Of a DNA stretch of 64,000 nt, positions 55,901 through 62,381 are shown piece after piece. Source of the stretch: an uncultured Sulfitobacter sp. Its GTDB lineage: Bacteria; Pseudomonadota; Alphaproteobacteria; Rhodobacterales; Rhodobacteraceae. The notes under the pieces were generated by a model. It was not told the origin of the DNA. It worked only from the letters and a program-made list of their open reading frames with translations, and searched no databases. The number at the start of each line of letters is the position of its first letter. Within the stretch, counting starts at the first letter, position 1. A program made the position numbers and the translations under genes. Location: the NCBI RefSeq assembly GCF_947500075.1, contig NZ_CANMQS010000003.1:538989-602988 (forward strand). Reading direction: 5' to 3'.

Positions 55901-56296
55901 ATGCAGATCGAGGTCTTCTATCGGGCGGACAATTTCCTGAAGTCGCCCGATCCGCTTCAGCGCCACGTCAACCAGATCAATAAACGCACGCGCGTTTGCG
56001 CGCGCGATTTTCTGTTGCTCTTGTTCCCATTCAGTCCACCCCAACCGGCCATAGCCGATCGATAGCCCTGTCCCCGCAAAAGCAGATAGGTTGCGTGCCT
56101 GAATAGCACGAAACAGCAGTTGTTTTCCGCGCCCCTCGATCAACGAGATATCAAGGGTGTCGTCGATCTGGTGAATTGTATACGGCCAATTCCGAAGCTG
56201 TTCACGCACCTTAGAGAAATGCTGATCCGCATTGGCGCTGTCAGAGGTTTTCTTGGTCAAAAAAAAGACCCCACTTATTCCGAAATCAAAATACAA
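49919..56296 (-). CDS. Giant SIR2-like / STAND-type NTPase / TPR protein (candidate anti-phage effector)
   Basis: A 2,125-residue protein. The N-terminal SIR2-like NAD-binding motif is AFAGTGLSIGYG at about 72-83. The other SIR2 signatures come much later: RRYVTTNYDFEIERFF (about 507-522, Asn of TTNYD), VYHLHGRASKNGKL (catalytic His about 589) and SLIFSGAPLIFLGLGMKETDLLRPL (about 624-648). The intervening 420 residues are a large helical insertion. A P-loop-like AAHRGIGKGTF (about 1033-1043), a hydrophobic strand RLLITLNATELLFD (about 1161-1174) and VDIVFVGSERG suggest a STAND-type NTPase. A winged-helix-like segment and a TPR-rich C terminus (ELGVVSLAQGALSDALGFLRQ) follow. The known SIR2-STAND (Avs5-type) proteins deplete NAD on phage sensing. 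The start is TTG 56296 or possibly TTG 56260. It is divergent from the PfkB/AAA+ gene. Confidence 0.85.
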   Translation of the reverse strand: MYFDFGISGVFFLTKKTSDSANADQHFSKVREQLRNWPYTIHQIDDTLDISLIEGRGKQLLFRAIQARNLSAFAGTGLSIGYGRLGWTEWEQEQQKIARANARAFIDLVDVALKRIGRLQEIVRPIEDLDLHGETPQYTDLRNDLHPDENGKEPEPFDVGTQAGKKEKWGQPHRHNVWRWLRSRRAALQYARRQITGLNQTFVQTQEIDGSFPGGEEMPVKFEVAQQLHQELQRHVALFLPPRKQKDEIGKIEEKAWFGARQTSENAAPEEALEALRGYLKDEDQDEKYTTAITNFADRMARPEARFNFDTLAKVLLVDECPHALLLLRKGIFGGRDPDDKEASKDTDLTDRWNAWRAVEEDEKNPLDVFNRSNLKRDIDGIRENKKRYRVLSPFKIDAFRQLLVKLRPSLREGEQPEETDPWVSIDRFMYDHLTGYVEETPGRTYLSPAMRFVVTVLLSRLDNPSQWLAENGHLDPPHPSDFSNRTSIIDPRFDPMQRTVGQLGIRRYVTTNYDFEIERFFMDAGYRHFKTSDAAANGRDIDGRRDDFRTDDIGGILRDQTFEQDTAADMVTFAIGDDNQDAAVYHLHGRASKNGKLVITERDYMELYLSSGPNRATADEGISLIFSGAPLIFLGLGMKETDLLRPLRQFISNRDRTIGYTSIALLPADGGIAARTKFASGLYLRYGVHTIFYGSGQVTLRDPDAAETQGLPRGIDWLHRVLKLTSVLKEITEAYLSDEDKLDDGLREKKLWDRREIIDHIETKLGTIEDDLAVDGYPAATPALWVLLGLHYPVASTEPTSKEEIEKLLARRKAALESCIDSLGKNAGIQHCEFTPTRPRPDGNPHSDTDTPVSSKDFLEVEIRTLTELLKMTLKLPETRKGFRDKGLKPWQNRDLRSRILFLDGLNGAIRTGAMNAGIEAIVREQRQWWSRFQQSPPHRLARFQMDLIGDTHPTRRYIRHRVDSVITDLDRLNTVPATFDAKPIRQAKEPKRIDREIRTRIRAFDTFIVAADTRFETVELDTSRRLLITVAAHRGIGKGTFLSAFSSARGLALYQRAVWRNRDRVKFAGAIHINLSFSAEVASVLDMLIEAIQKETIHQQRGPSSTEEDQDFRDALKEVKETDNSVSRMTRLKLALNRFRDATRPASRSRWLWQHPHPRLLITLNATELLFDSRRHAKNMELEHFIAILTGPDHADCPVDIVFVGSERGLGHPWTCPRDEARATGQPLHVQLNRPDLPADARELIDRRRDQSGITIDDDPPKPSDRSRPSHFIHFARPVSPTAFLVDNFPTLATALFLAEPPVVKPQPEGVENTIKKARQMFNTVVKEAVVVSDDRLKSLWASSEVPTRDDLHCARNTVRHAVCLKEENEPNTPSFTKPSERLRNAAADLDKHIVEISDICNLELNSSGKIKKLRHALSARVRSEPHREQWKNVRRRLGDSRFAMTILIALAEHKVVHARDPAQAGTDAGQFILSTVEQGRNFGRVRHDEFLLETVLSGYRTYHKVGDPDNDCDLHQLILRHLGAVGTPLGSAVLVRLPEIRDYFARINIELPYSRRRFLVRALTTLAYRGLVFRLDPHPRLKTLQKEEEAKKEARIEALRAEARDLSSRGSEDAAKEKETKANGIENSKAPWPADREHRYALHRLVQRFAVNKLNIGAENPLRANSFSPTLHAAMPSAGPSLSSEPYSFLRNLLLGLSQYPDISNRDQSTTPWLFTTEEKEVRVQALRAALCLARTNLSVAIVSRLSENEFASVGLQKRGYLETYKVRLRWIIRLAWELMDSDQLGRRYQPDAEFKQVNSLYRDEIVWIYNELGVVSLAQGALSDALGFLRQAAEFNEHIEGRAPGGPNYKHISLNHAVVQLERGRLQSARTRLDDIVKGTQERKCVLHQTAQGYLCVLDHITGRHEDLQKRFETVTHALQELPAPRASAIILSHRARFLMLRDSDGAREAINRAAVLAETGGHEDIRHHCNLIETRITHSRADHGERIIQDRSLSVLRDVDSYAERMSIWSLQCEGLMHRAALLLEEGETTTAGRLLMRAIAIARRHSMGLRLNRAMTLYAMTLLRRGDRRGAARLATASLDRAKAYGYNLETSRAQQILTESESENATLSNLAEPRNILF

Positions 56297-56344
56297 CTAC
56301 TAATTGCTCTTAGGATACCGGTTTTTTTCGTCCTGTGGAAAGAA

Positions 56345-56368
56345 ATTTCTTGTCAGCGCGCAAGAAAT
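56345..56368. promoter_or_regulatory. Inverted repeat in the divergent SIR2/AAA+ promoter region
   Basis: ATTTCTTG and CAAGAAAT, perfect complements, are separated by TCAGCGCG. They lie in the 112-bp spacer between the two divergent genes and are a candidate operator. Confidence 0.45.
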
Positions 56369-56408
56369 CAAAAAACCTAGGGACGATTGTCTGTGGGGAA
56401 ATGATTAA

Positions 56409-58577
56409 ATGGCATCTAATGGTAATGCGGAAAATGAATGCGACGTCCTTCTGATTGGGGACATGATCCAGGATAGGCTGTATCTGCCCCGTCGCAATAC
56501 CGGCGCGCAGGAGAAAGAGCTAGATTGGGAAAACCAGAACCAGTGGTTTCGTTTCGACGAGAAGGGCGGTGTCGCGATGGCAGATAGCATGATGCAGGGC
56601 ATCGAGCTAAATGTCCGCTCGGTAGCTGCGCAAGGCGACATGCTGCAGTCCTTGGCCAGGCTGACAAGCATCAAAGCGGACGGTGCGACGGCGTTGCCAA
56701 AGAAAAAGGTGGTTACCCTGGTCGGTCATGATCCCGCCGAACTGAAGCTGCGGATCGAGGAGAACCTCGGCTATCGAAAAACCAATGGTCGGCTGGATAT
56801 CTCCGGTTTTGACGTCCCGCCTGAGATCCCTCCTCACAAGATGCTGGTTATCAGTGATGCGGGCAACAATCTTCGTATAAGTGGGGATGCGACAGATTTT
56901 ATGAAGAGGGCCCTGAAGGGGACTTCGGTCCCGAAGATTCTCAAAATGCATTTGCCGCTTTGTAAAGGCGCTGCCTGGGAGGCCTTTTGCGGTAAGGATA
57001 CGAAAGGTGACAAGATCGTCGTTGTGCAGGCAGATGATCTGCGCAGGCACGGGGTCCCGATTGCGCGGTGCCCATCATGGGACATGGTCGTGCAGGATCT
57101 GCGCGACGCGGCCGTTGGCACAGGCCTGAACGATTTGCTGCGACCGGGGCTGTCCGTCATTGTTCTATTCGGGATCGAAGGCGCTGTGGCGTTTACCCCG
57201 CAAGCGAATAATACCGATCAGGCGCTGCACCTGATTTGCGATCCCGCCGCACAGGAAGGACAGACCGAACAGAGCCTCCCGGGCTCGATGGTCGGGTATA
57301 TGAACGCCTTTTTGTCGGCTTTTACGGCGGAATACATGCATAAATCGGACAATTTGGCCGAAGCCACCCAGCGGGCAATGATGACGATGCGGGCCTTTGG
57401 CCAGTCCGCCTATAACTGTAAGACGGACGACAAAGATGTGTTTCATTTGTGCAGTCCAACTTTGCGCCGCGTGCAGGACGCGGGCAGGTGTGATACGTTG
57501 ACCAAGCTTGAGGCGGCCCCAGACGGGCAATTGGGGGCGGAGGTACCGAGTTATCTCGCAATTGCGCTTGATCAAGCCAGCGGGCCTGACCTGTTGGTCG
57601 AATGCCTGCAGGCCAAAGCCGCGTCAAAGGACAAGTCTTTGGAGCAGATTTGTAAGGACATAGCGCAGGCTATTGTGAAATGTGGGATCGATGGTCAGTT
57701 GAAGGATCTTCCGCACGGGCGGTTCGGCAAGCTGTGCACGCTGAATGCGAAAGAGATCGAAGCGCTGCGCGGCATCCGGACGTTGATCAACGATTATAAT
57801 GAGGATTTTGCCCGGTCCAAACCAATGTCGATTGCCATTTTTGGACAGCCCGGCGCAGGCAAGTCCTTTGGCGTAAAACAGTTAGTCGACAAGGACGTCA
57901 ATCCGGTGCTTGAGATTAATCTCAGCCAAGCGCGCGAGTCTGACTTGCCAGTGTTCTTTCAACACATTCGGGATGCCAATCTTAAGGGCAAAACACCGTT
58001 ATGCTTCTTTGATGAATTCGATTCATCCAATTGCGGGCTGGTGAAGTATTTCCTGTCACCCATGCAGGATGGTGAGTATCGGGACGGTGATGAGATCCGC
58101 CCCGTTGGACGCGGAATTTTTGCCTTTGCAGGCGGGACAGCAGAGTCGTTTCAGGACTTTGCGGATTTCAAGGGCAAGCAATACGCCGGGCAGGATAAGG
58201 TTGATCCCGTCCAGGCGAAAATCCCTGACTTCGTGTCGAGGCTGAGCGGGTACCTGAATGTGTCAGGAATATCGGACCCAGAAAATGGGGTAACCGGAGT
58301 AGGGAGAAATGCCAAGGTGGTGCGGCTGTTGCACAGGGCGATCTTGACCCGTGTCAAGATGGAGGAGTTACTACCAGACATCGCGCCCGAAGGTAAACCG
58401 GCCGCTGTGTCAAAAGAGTTGGTTAATTGGTTACTTTGGGGTTGGTCTCCGAAGCATGGGGCCCGGTCAGTCGAGACAATGATCCGCGGTATCGCAGCCA
58501 GTGCCCAGACGCACAGTCTGAGCCTGTCGGATATTCCGATCGATATACTTACCGAAATTCACGGCAAGTCTGTCTGA
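56409..58577 (+). CDS. PfkB-like domain fused to AAA+ ATPase (candidate partner of the SIR2 protein)
   Basis: A 722-residue protein. The first 330 residues resemble a PfkB/ribokinase fold: CDVLLIGDMIQDRLYLP at the start, GGVAMADSMMQGI, KMLVISDAGNN, IVLFGIEGAVAFTP, and SLPGSMVGYMNAFLSAF in place of the usual DTTGAGD-type catalytic loop, so kinase activity is doubtful. Residues 440-720 are an AAA+ module: Walker A GQPGAGKS (about 479-486), Walker B TPLCFFDEFDS (about 529-539), sensor-1 region RGIFAFAGGTAES, an arginine-finger region DFVSRLSGYL and sensor 2 HGARSVETMIRG. It is divergent from the SIR2 gene, 112 bp away. Role as regulator or sensor of the SIR2 protein is inference. Confidence 0.85.
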   Translation: MASNGNAENECDVLLIGDMIQDRLYLPRRNTGAQEKELDWENQNQWFRFDEKGGVAMADSMMQGIELNVRSVAAQGDMLQSLARLTSIKADGATALPKKKVVTLVGHDPAELKLRIEENLGYRKTNGRLDISGFDVPPEIPPHKMLVISDAGNNLRISGDATDFMKRALKGTSVPKILKMHLPLCKGAAWEAFCGKDTKGDKIVVVQADDLRRHGVPIARCPSWDMVVQDLRDAAVGTGLNDLLRPGLSVIVLFGIEGAVAFTPQANNTDQALHLICDPAAQEGQTEQSLPGSMVGYMNAFLSAFTAEYMHKSDNLAEATQRAMMTMRAFGQSAYNCKTDDKDVFHLCSPTLRRVQDAGRCDTLTKLEAAPDGQLGAEVPSYLAIALDQASGPDLLVECLQAKAASKDKSLEQICKDIAQAIVKCGIDGQLKDLPHGRFGKLCTLNAKEIEALRGIRTLINDYNEDFARSKPMSIAIFGQPGAGKSFGVKQLVDKDVNPVLEINLSQARESDLPVFFQHIRDANLKGKTPLCFFDEFDSSNCGLVKYFLSPMQDGEYRDGDEIRPVGRGIFAFAGGTAESFQDFADFKGKQYAGQDKVDPVQAKIPDFVSRLSGYLNVSGISDPENGVTGVGRNAKVVRLLHRAILTRVKMEELLPDIAPEGKPAAVSKELVNWLLWGWSPKHGARSVETMIRGIAASAQTHSLSLSDIPIDILTEIHGKSV

Positions 58578-58898
58578 TCAGGTCCAAGGCATAAAGGCCC
58601 GTGTTAAGGGATGTAACAAATGCAGCGGAACGGACACACGCGGACGTATGCTTCTTTCCGAGATGCGGACCCAGGTACCTCAAACGCTACTGTCAGAAGT
58701 GAACATGCAGTGACCCGTCGGAAAACGCCCAGCACGCTGGTTCACAGATGGCTACCGATCAGGCAGGAATGGTTGTCGAGCAACACATCGTATCTAGCGG
58801 CGAAGTCTAACGCGCATTCAATGCTGAACTAATGTAACTGAGATAGCGGAATCCGTCGCAACGACCCTTCAGAATCCAGAAAGCTATGCGACATTGTG

Positions 58899-58991
58899 CC
58901 TACCTTGGCCTCTGAGATGCTGACCACGCATCATGGCTTCAGGGTCTCGCGCGAGACAGTTTCCAAACGGATGGTCGAAGATGGCATCTGA
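58899..58991 (+). pseudogene. ISNCY-type transposase helix-turn-helix fragment
   Basis: The frame reads PTLASEMLTTHHGFRVSRET and then VSKRMVEDGI before a stop. PTLA-EKL--HGI-VSRETLR-WM is the conserved N-terminal HTH region of these transposases. Only about 30 codons remain. Confidence 0.55.
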
Positions 58992-59225
58992 ACCAATGAG
59001 CAAGGCCAAGCAGTCTTTCAAGCCAGCAAGTTCCTTCTCGATCCTGCCCGTCCAGCATGCCTCCAAGGCGGTCAAATCCTTCGCAGAGGCCTCTGAGGCC
59101 GTCACCAACCGCTCGACGCAGGCGGGCAACTCGGGTTCCAAGGCGCTTAGGTGCGCCCGATTTGCAATGCCGCGAACGGTTTTTCCTAAGCCCACAAAAG
59201 CAGTCCTTCGAGCGCGATGCAACAT
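58992..59225 (-). pseudogene. Possible IS110-type transposase fragment
   Basis: The minus strand encodes LHRARRTAFVGLGKTVRGIA and ACVERLVTASEASAKDLTAL, which resemble the coiled middle of some IS110 transposases. The match is weak and the fragment is isolated. Confidence 0.25.
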
Positions 59226-59678
59226 CGGTTAGTCTGGCCTCTCTGGCGTCGTTAGAACGATCTCAGCATGTTCAGGCAATGCACCGAAAGTCCCTAACTT
59301 GGACGGTCCTTTGCTGATATTGGGCACGATATCGCAATGCTGCAGTCGCAGCCCCCTTTCCGAACACTCGCTGCGCACGCAAGATTTAGTTACGGTCGAA
59401 CTCACAGTCTGCGGCACAATGCGCCATTTCGCTGCGGCCAACTGAATGGCTGCTTCGGGAAATTGAGGGTCGCAAAAACGTTCGTTGCTGCCAGCGGCAA
59501 AAACCTTGGGGCAAAACTACCTTTCGGAGCATAGTGTGTAACAAAAAGGGAGAGTTATGCCGCATAAGTGAGTGATCGGAGCGGCACGAGAGAGTGACAG
59601 GTTCAACGTGAGGTTCTGAAACTTTCTTGGTTGAAATGGATTTCGTTCTATCCTGATCGAGTATTCGGAGGATTCTTT

Positions 59679-60122
59679 ATGCTGTACGTTTTTTATAGAA
59701 GGGCCGCCATTCTAATTTCTCTGCTTGTTACCCTTGCTGCTTGTGACCCACTAATTAGCCCATTCCAAGAACAAGCTTATAAGAATGCTACAACGCTGAA
59801 AGCTCAAAGTTTGGCGCTGATTACCAAGTCTGGAGAACCTTACAGCACGCATCGAGCAGCGTTGGAGAAGCTCTTAGTTGATGTTGATGCCGCTTATGAG
59901 TACGCGGATGGGTTGCCAAAGAATGATGTAGTTTCGAAACAATGGGATATTCTGCGTAACCCGGATGGGAACCTACTGGGAGGATTTGCTAACCGTTGGC
60001 GTCGCTCTGGACAGCTTGGCCCGTTCTTTAGAGAAGAGGTTGCCGCCCAGGTAGGAGAAGCATTCGACACTATCATTTGTGTTGAAGTTAATAAGCGAGA
60101 GGTTTCCGTTTGTGAGAACTAA
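59679..60122 (+). CDS. Small lipoprotein of unknown function
   Basis: Starting at ATG 59679, with CGGAGGA 7 bases upstream, the protein has 147 residues. A lipoprotein signal ends in LAAC (Cys 22). The mature part is mainly helical (STHRAALEKLLVDVDAAYEYA, REEVAAQVGEAFDTIICVEV). No family is recognised. It is the first of four plus-strand genes in 2.3 kb. Confidence 0.75.
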   Translation: MLYVFYRRAAILISLLVTLAACDPLISPFQEQAYKNATTLKAQSLALITKSGEPYSTHRAALEKLLVDVDAAYEYADGLPKNDVVSKQWDILRNPDGNLLGGFANRWRRSGQLGPFFREEVAAQVGEAFDTIICVEVNKREVSVCEN

Positions 60123-60139
60123 TTTTAAGGAATAGAGAG

Positions 60140-60478
60140 ATGTCATTATCAGGAAGTTGGGAAGATTTCATTGAAGCGGTTCAAGATGGCTTGAAGACGC
60201 TCGCAAAGAACACAGTGCAAGAAGCGCTAGACCAAGCCGAAGCAGATGCTAAGGCGTTCTTGAAGGACAGCGAAGACGCGCTTCGTCGTTGGGGTGACGC
60301 GCTTGCTCAAGGAAAAATCACCAAGGACGATTTTGAATACTTGGTCGGCGGGCAGAAAGAATTGGCCAAGATGCATGCTTTGAAAGCGATTGGTGTATCT
60401 CAAGCGCGACTTGAGAGATTTCGAACAGGATTGATCAGCTTATTTGTGAGTTCGGCGTTCGACGCAATCGGGATTTGA
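60140..60478 (+). CDS. Small acidic helical protein
   Basis: 112 residues, no signal peptide, mostly helical (SWEDFIEAVQDGLKTLAKN, EALDQAEADAKAFLKD, LERFRTGLISLFVSSAF). AAGGAATAGAG precedes the ATG. It resembles no family I can name. It is 17 bases after the lipoprotein gene. Confidence 0.65.
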   Translation: MSLSGSWEDFIEAVQDGLKTLAKNTVQEALDQAEADAKAFLKDSEDALRRWGDALAQGKITKDDFEYLVGGQKELAKMHALKAIGVSQARLERFRTGLISLFVSSAFDAIGI

Positions 60479-60517
60479 TCCTTTAGATTGTCAGAGGAAG
60501 TACCTAGGAGAACAACA

Positions 60518-61099
60518 ATGCATAGAAACCTTCTACGCTATATTAGTTTGCAAATTTTAAGCCTGGCGTATCCCAGCGTGATTGCTGCCCAGGATAGCAC
60601 CAATTTTGTTGTGTTTCCAACGTCAGACATTCAATTGAATACAGGGCAGTTTGCGAACTTCGGACAAGACATGGATTGGACGGAGGCAGTTCGGGCATAT
60701 ACCGACACTTCAGATCGTGCGGTTTCGGTTTGGTGTAACGATATATCTGCGTCTGATGCAGCCCTTGCTGTTTCTGCAAAGAGCATGAGTGATATCGGGC
60801 TTGCCTCGTGCCCAACCGCTGATCATGGTAACACAATGACCATCAAAATTCCGAAGGAACGGATACCTCATTCTTATGGTGATTTGTCAGGCTTAGAAAG
60901 TGACTATCTGTATCTGTTTTTACGCTCATCAAATGCGGAAACACATCAGGAACTGTCTGGTATTGGTCAAAGGTTGCTTTGGGAACCTTACAAGGATGAA
61001 GCGGGTGACATTTTTTCGGTCACGGGGGGTGGCCCTAAGGATACGTTCTTTCCAAACTTCTGTCAGATGTGCGGCTGCTGTACTGAAGGGACAGAATGA
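60518..61099 (+). CDS. Exported protein of unknown function
   Basis: Starting at ATG 60518, with TAGGAGAAC upstream, the protein has 193 residues and a signal peptide (LRYISLQILSLAYPSVIAAQ). The mature part is probably beta-rich and ends with a cysteine cluster (FCQMCGCCTEGTE). It overlaps the next gene by 4 bp (ATGA), so the two are translationally coupled. Confidence 0.65.
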   Translation: MHRNLLRYISLQILSLAYPSVIAAQDSTNFVVFPTSDIQLNTGQFANFGQDMDWTEAVRAYTDTSDRAVSVWCNDISASDAALAVSAKSMSDIGLASCPTADHGNTMTIKIPKERIPHSYGDLSGLESDYLYLFLRSSNAETHQELSGIGQRLLWEPYKDEAGDIFSVTGGGPKDTFFPNFCQMCGCCTEGTE

Positions 61100-61998
61100 A
61101 GATGGTTGATAACCCTGATCCGATTGATGATCCTACAAGGCCGGAAGGAATATCTCTTCTTTGGCCCTTTATCGTGGGTTCAGTATTCTTACTCCTCATC
61201 CTTGGCATTGTGGCCTTCGGAGAGGACCCAACACCTACCCAGTTTGTCATCTATAGAATAGTTATTGCTCTTGGAGGCGCTGGCTTTGCAGTTGCACTCA
61301 CAGGACACCTCCAAGTTCAGTTTCCGATATTTCGTACCGGGTATATCAAGGCGGCTGCTGCGTTCGCTGTATTTGTCATCCTTTACTTCTTCACTCCGGC
61401 GAGTCTAACCGTTGATGATGGTGAGATCGAAGCGAAGCGCTTGATAGATCAATATAAATTTGCGAATCAAGAGACTGTTTCTGCAAGGAATCTTCTTGGG
61501 GCTAGTTGGGCACTTACGACAGATGGGTTCGAAGAGCTCGCGGAATCCGCATCCGAGCCGACACAGAAAAAGTTGGAGGCAGCACGTGCGTATATTAATG
61601 CGAGTATCGAGGAAGACGGAGCGGCTGATGCTTTTACCAAGATTGTGGCATCGCATGTGGAGATTCTGAACTGTGTTGCAGACGGTATTTGCAACCGGAA
61701 CGTCACATGTTCCGGGATGTTTCCTGAGATCGAAGGGTTTCGCAACCTATTCTGCGAGCAAATTATTGAGGCGGGCGATCGTTTGAACAATGGGCTGTGG
61801 GAACGCTACAAAAGCTTCTCCCACAATACCTGCCGCCGTGATTTTCTGTCCTACTACGTCCTTACGAAAAACGTTGGTACTCTAGAAAATCTAGAGAAGG
61901 TTTGCCTTCCGGTGCAATGCTGGGCAACCAACACAGCACCTCCTTACCCGTGCCAAGTGCGGCAACAGCTTTTGGGCGGGCAGATCAATCCGACCTGA
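61096..61998 (+). CDS. Membrane protein with three helices and a cysteine-containing soluble domain
   Basis: 300 residues. The first 110 contain three hydrophobic helices (LWPFIVGSVFLLLILGIVAF, YRIVIALGGAGFAVALTG, AAAAFAVFVILYFFTPAS). The C-terminal 190 residues form a soluble domain with about nine cysteines (NCVADGICNRNVTCSGMF, CLPVQCWATNT). The pattern of an ALGGAG helix followed by an AAAAFAVFVILYFF helix recurs in bacterial proteins of unknown function, from memory. Its layout resembles the membrane protein at 46214 without obvious sequence identity. Confidence 0.65.
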   Translation: MKMVDNPDPIDDPTRPEGISLLWPFIVGSVFLLLILGIVAFGEDPTPTQFVIYRIVIALGGAGFAVALTGHLQVQFPIFRTGYIKAAAAFAVFVILYFFTPASLTVDDGEIEAKRLIDQYKFANQETVSARNLLGASWALTTDGFEELAESASEPTQKKLEAARAYINASIEEDGAADAFTKIVASHVEILNCVADGICNRNVTCSGMFPEIEGFRNLFCEQIIEAGDRLNNGLWERYKSFSHNTCRRDFLSYYVLTKNVGTLENLEKVCLPVQCWATNTAPPYPCQVRQQLLGGQINPT

Positions 61999-62018
61999 AT
62001 GCCAATTGTCACATATAG

Positions 62019-62381
62019 CTATCCAGCGAGAAACTCAACGTTGCTATTGTGAACCCAGCCAAAAGAGCATGGGCCAGGGTATTTTCCCCCTGAAGCTCCA
62101 TTAAGGCAATCGACACCATTCTGGTGGACCACGATCCCATACCATTCTTTTACTTCGCTGCACAGTGACACAGCCAACCCTACTTCCAGTTCACCAAGAG
62201 ATCGTGAAAACCTGCTTGGACGATTAAGGAGCACGGATTGCTCTTTGGTGATAATGGCAACCGCACCACATGCATCATCCAGTCCGCTAACGTCAACATA
62301 CACAGGCCGAGCTAAGACGAACTGGAACACTGCTGCAGTGGTCAAAATGAGAGCTGATGTGACCAAGAGGATTGTTTTCAA
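62019..62381 (-). CDS. Small exported SH3-like protein
   Basis: 120 residues with a signal sequence or anchor (ILLVTSALILTTAAVFQFVLA) and an SH3b-like domain (VLLNRPSRFSRSLGELEVGL, VSLCSEVKEWYGIVV, CSFGWVHNSNVEFL). Its ATG overlaps the stop of the DUF2272 gene by 4 bp. As the downstream partner of a predicted wall-degrading enzyme without a signal peptide, it could be a periplasmic immunity protein; this is inference. Confidence 0.65.
   Translation of the reverse strand: MKTILLVTSALILTTAAVFQFVLARPVYVDVSGLDDACGAVAIITKEQSVLLNRPSRFSRSLGELEVGLAVSLCSEVKEWYGIVVHQNGVDCLNGASGGKYPGPCSFGWVHNSNVEFLAG

Larger units (their letters stand above)
58578..59678. other. Long non-coding stretch with transposase relics
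   Basis: About 1.1 kb between the AAA+ gene and the lipoprotein gene. It holds a fragment of an ISNCY-type transposase (58899-58991) and a possible IS110-like fragment on the minus strand (58992-59225). The remainder shows only short, poorly protein-like frames. Confidence 0.5.

Noticed and set aside
58620..58832. Plus-strand frame of 70 codons after the AAA+ gene
   Set aside because: No ribosome site, no recognisable motif, low-quality composition in a relic-filled spacer.
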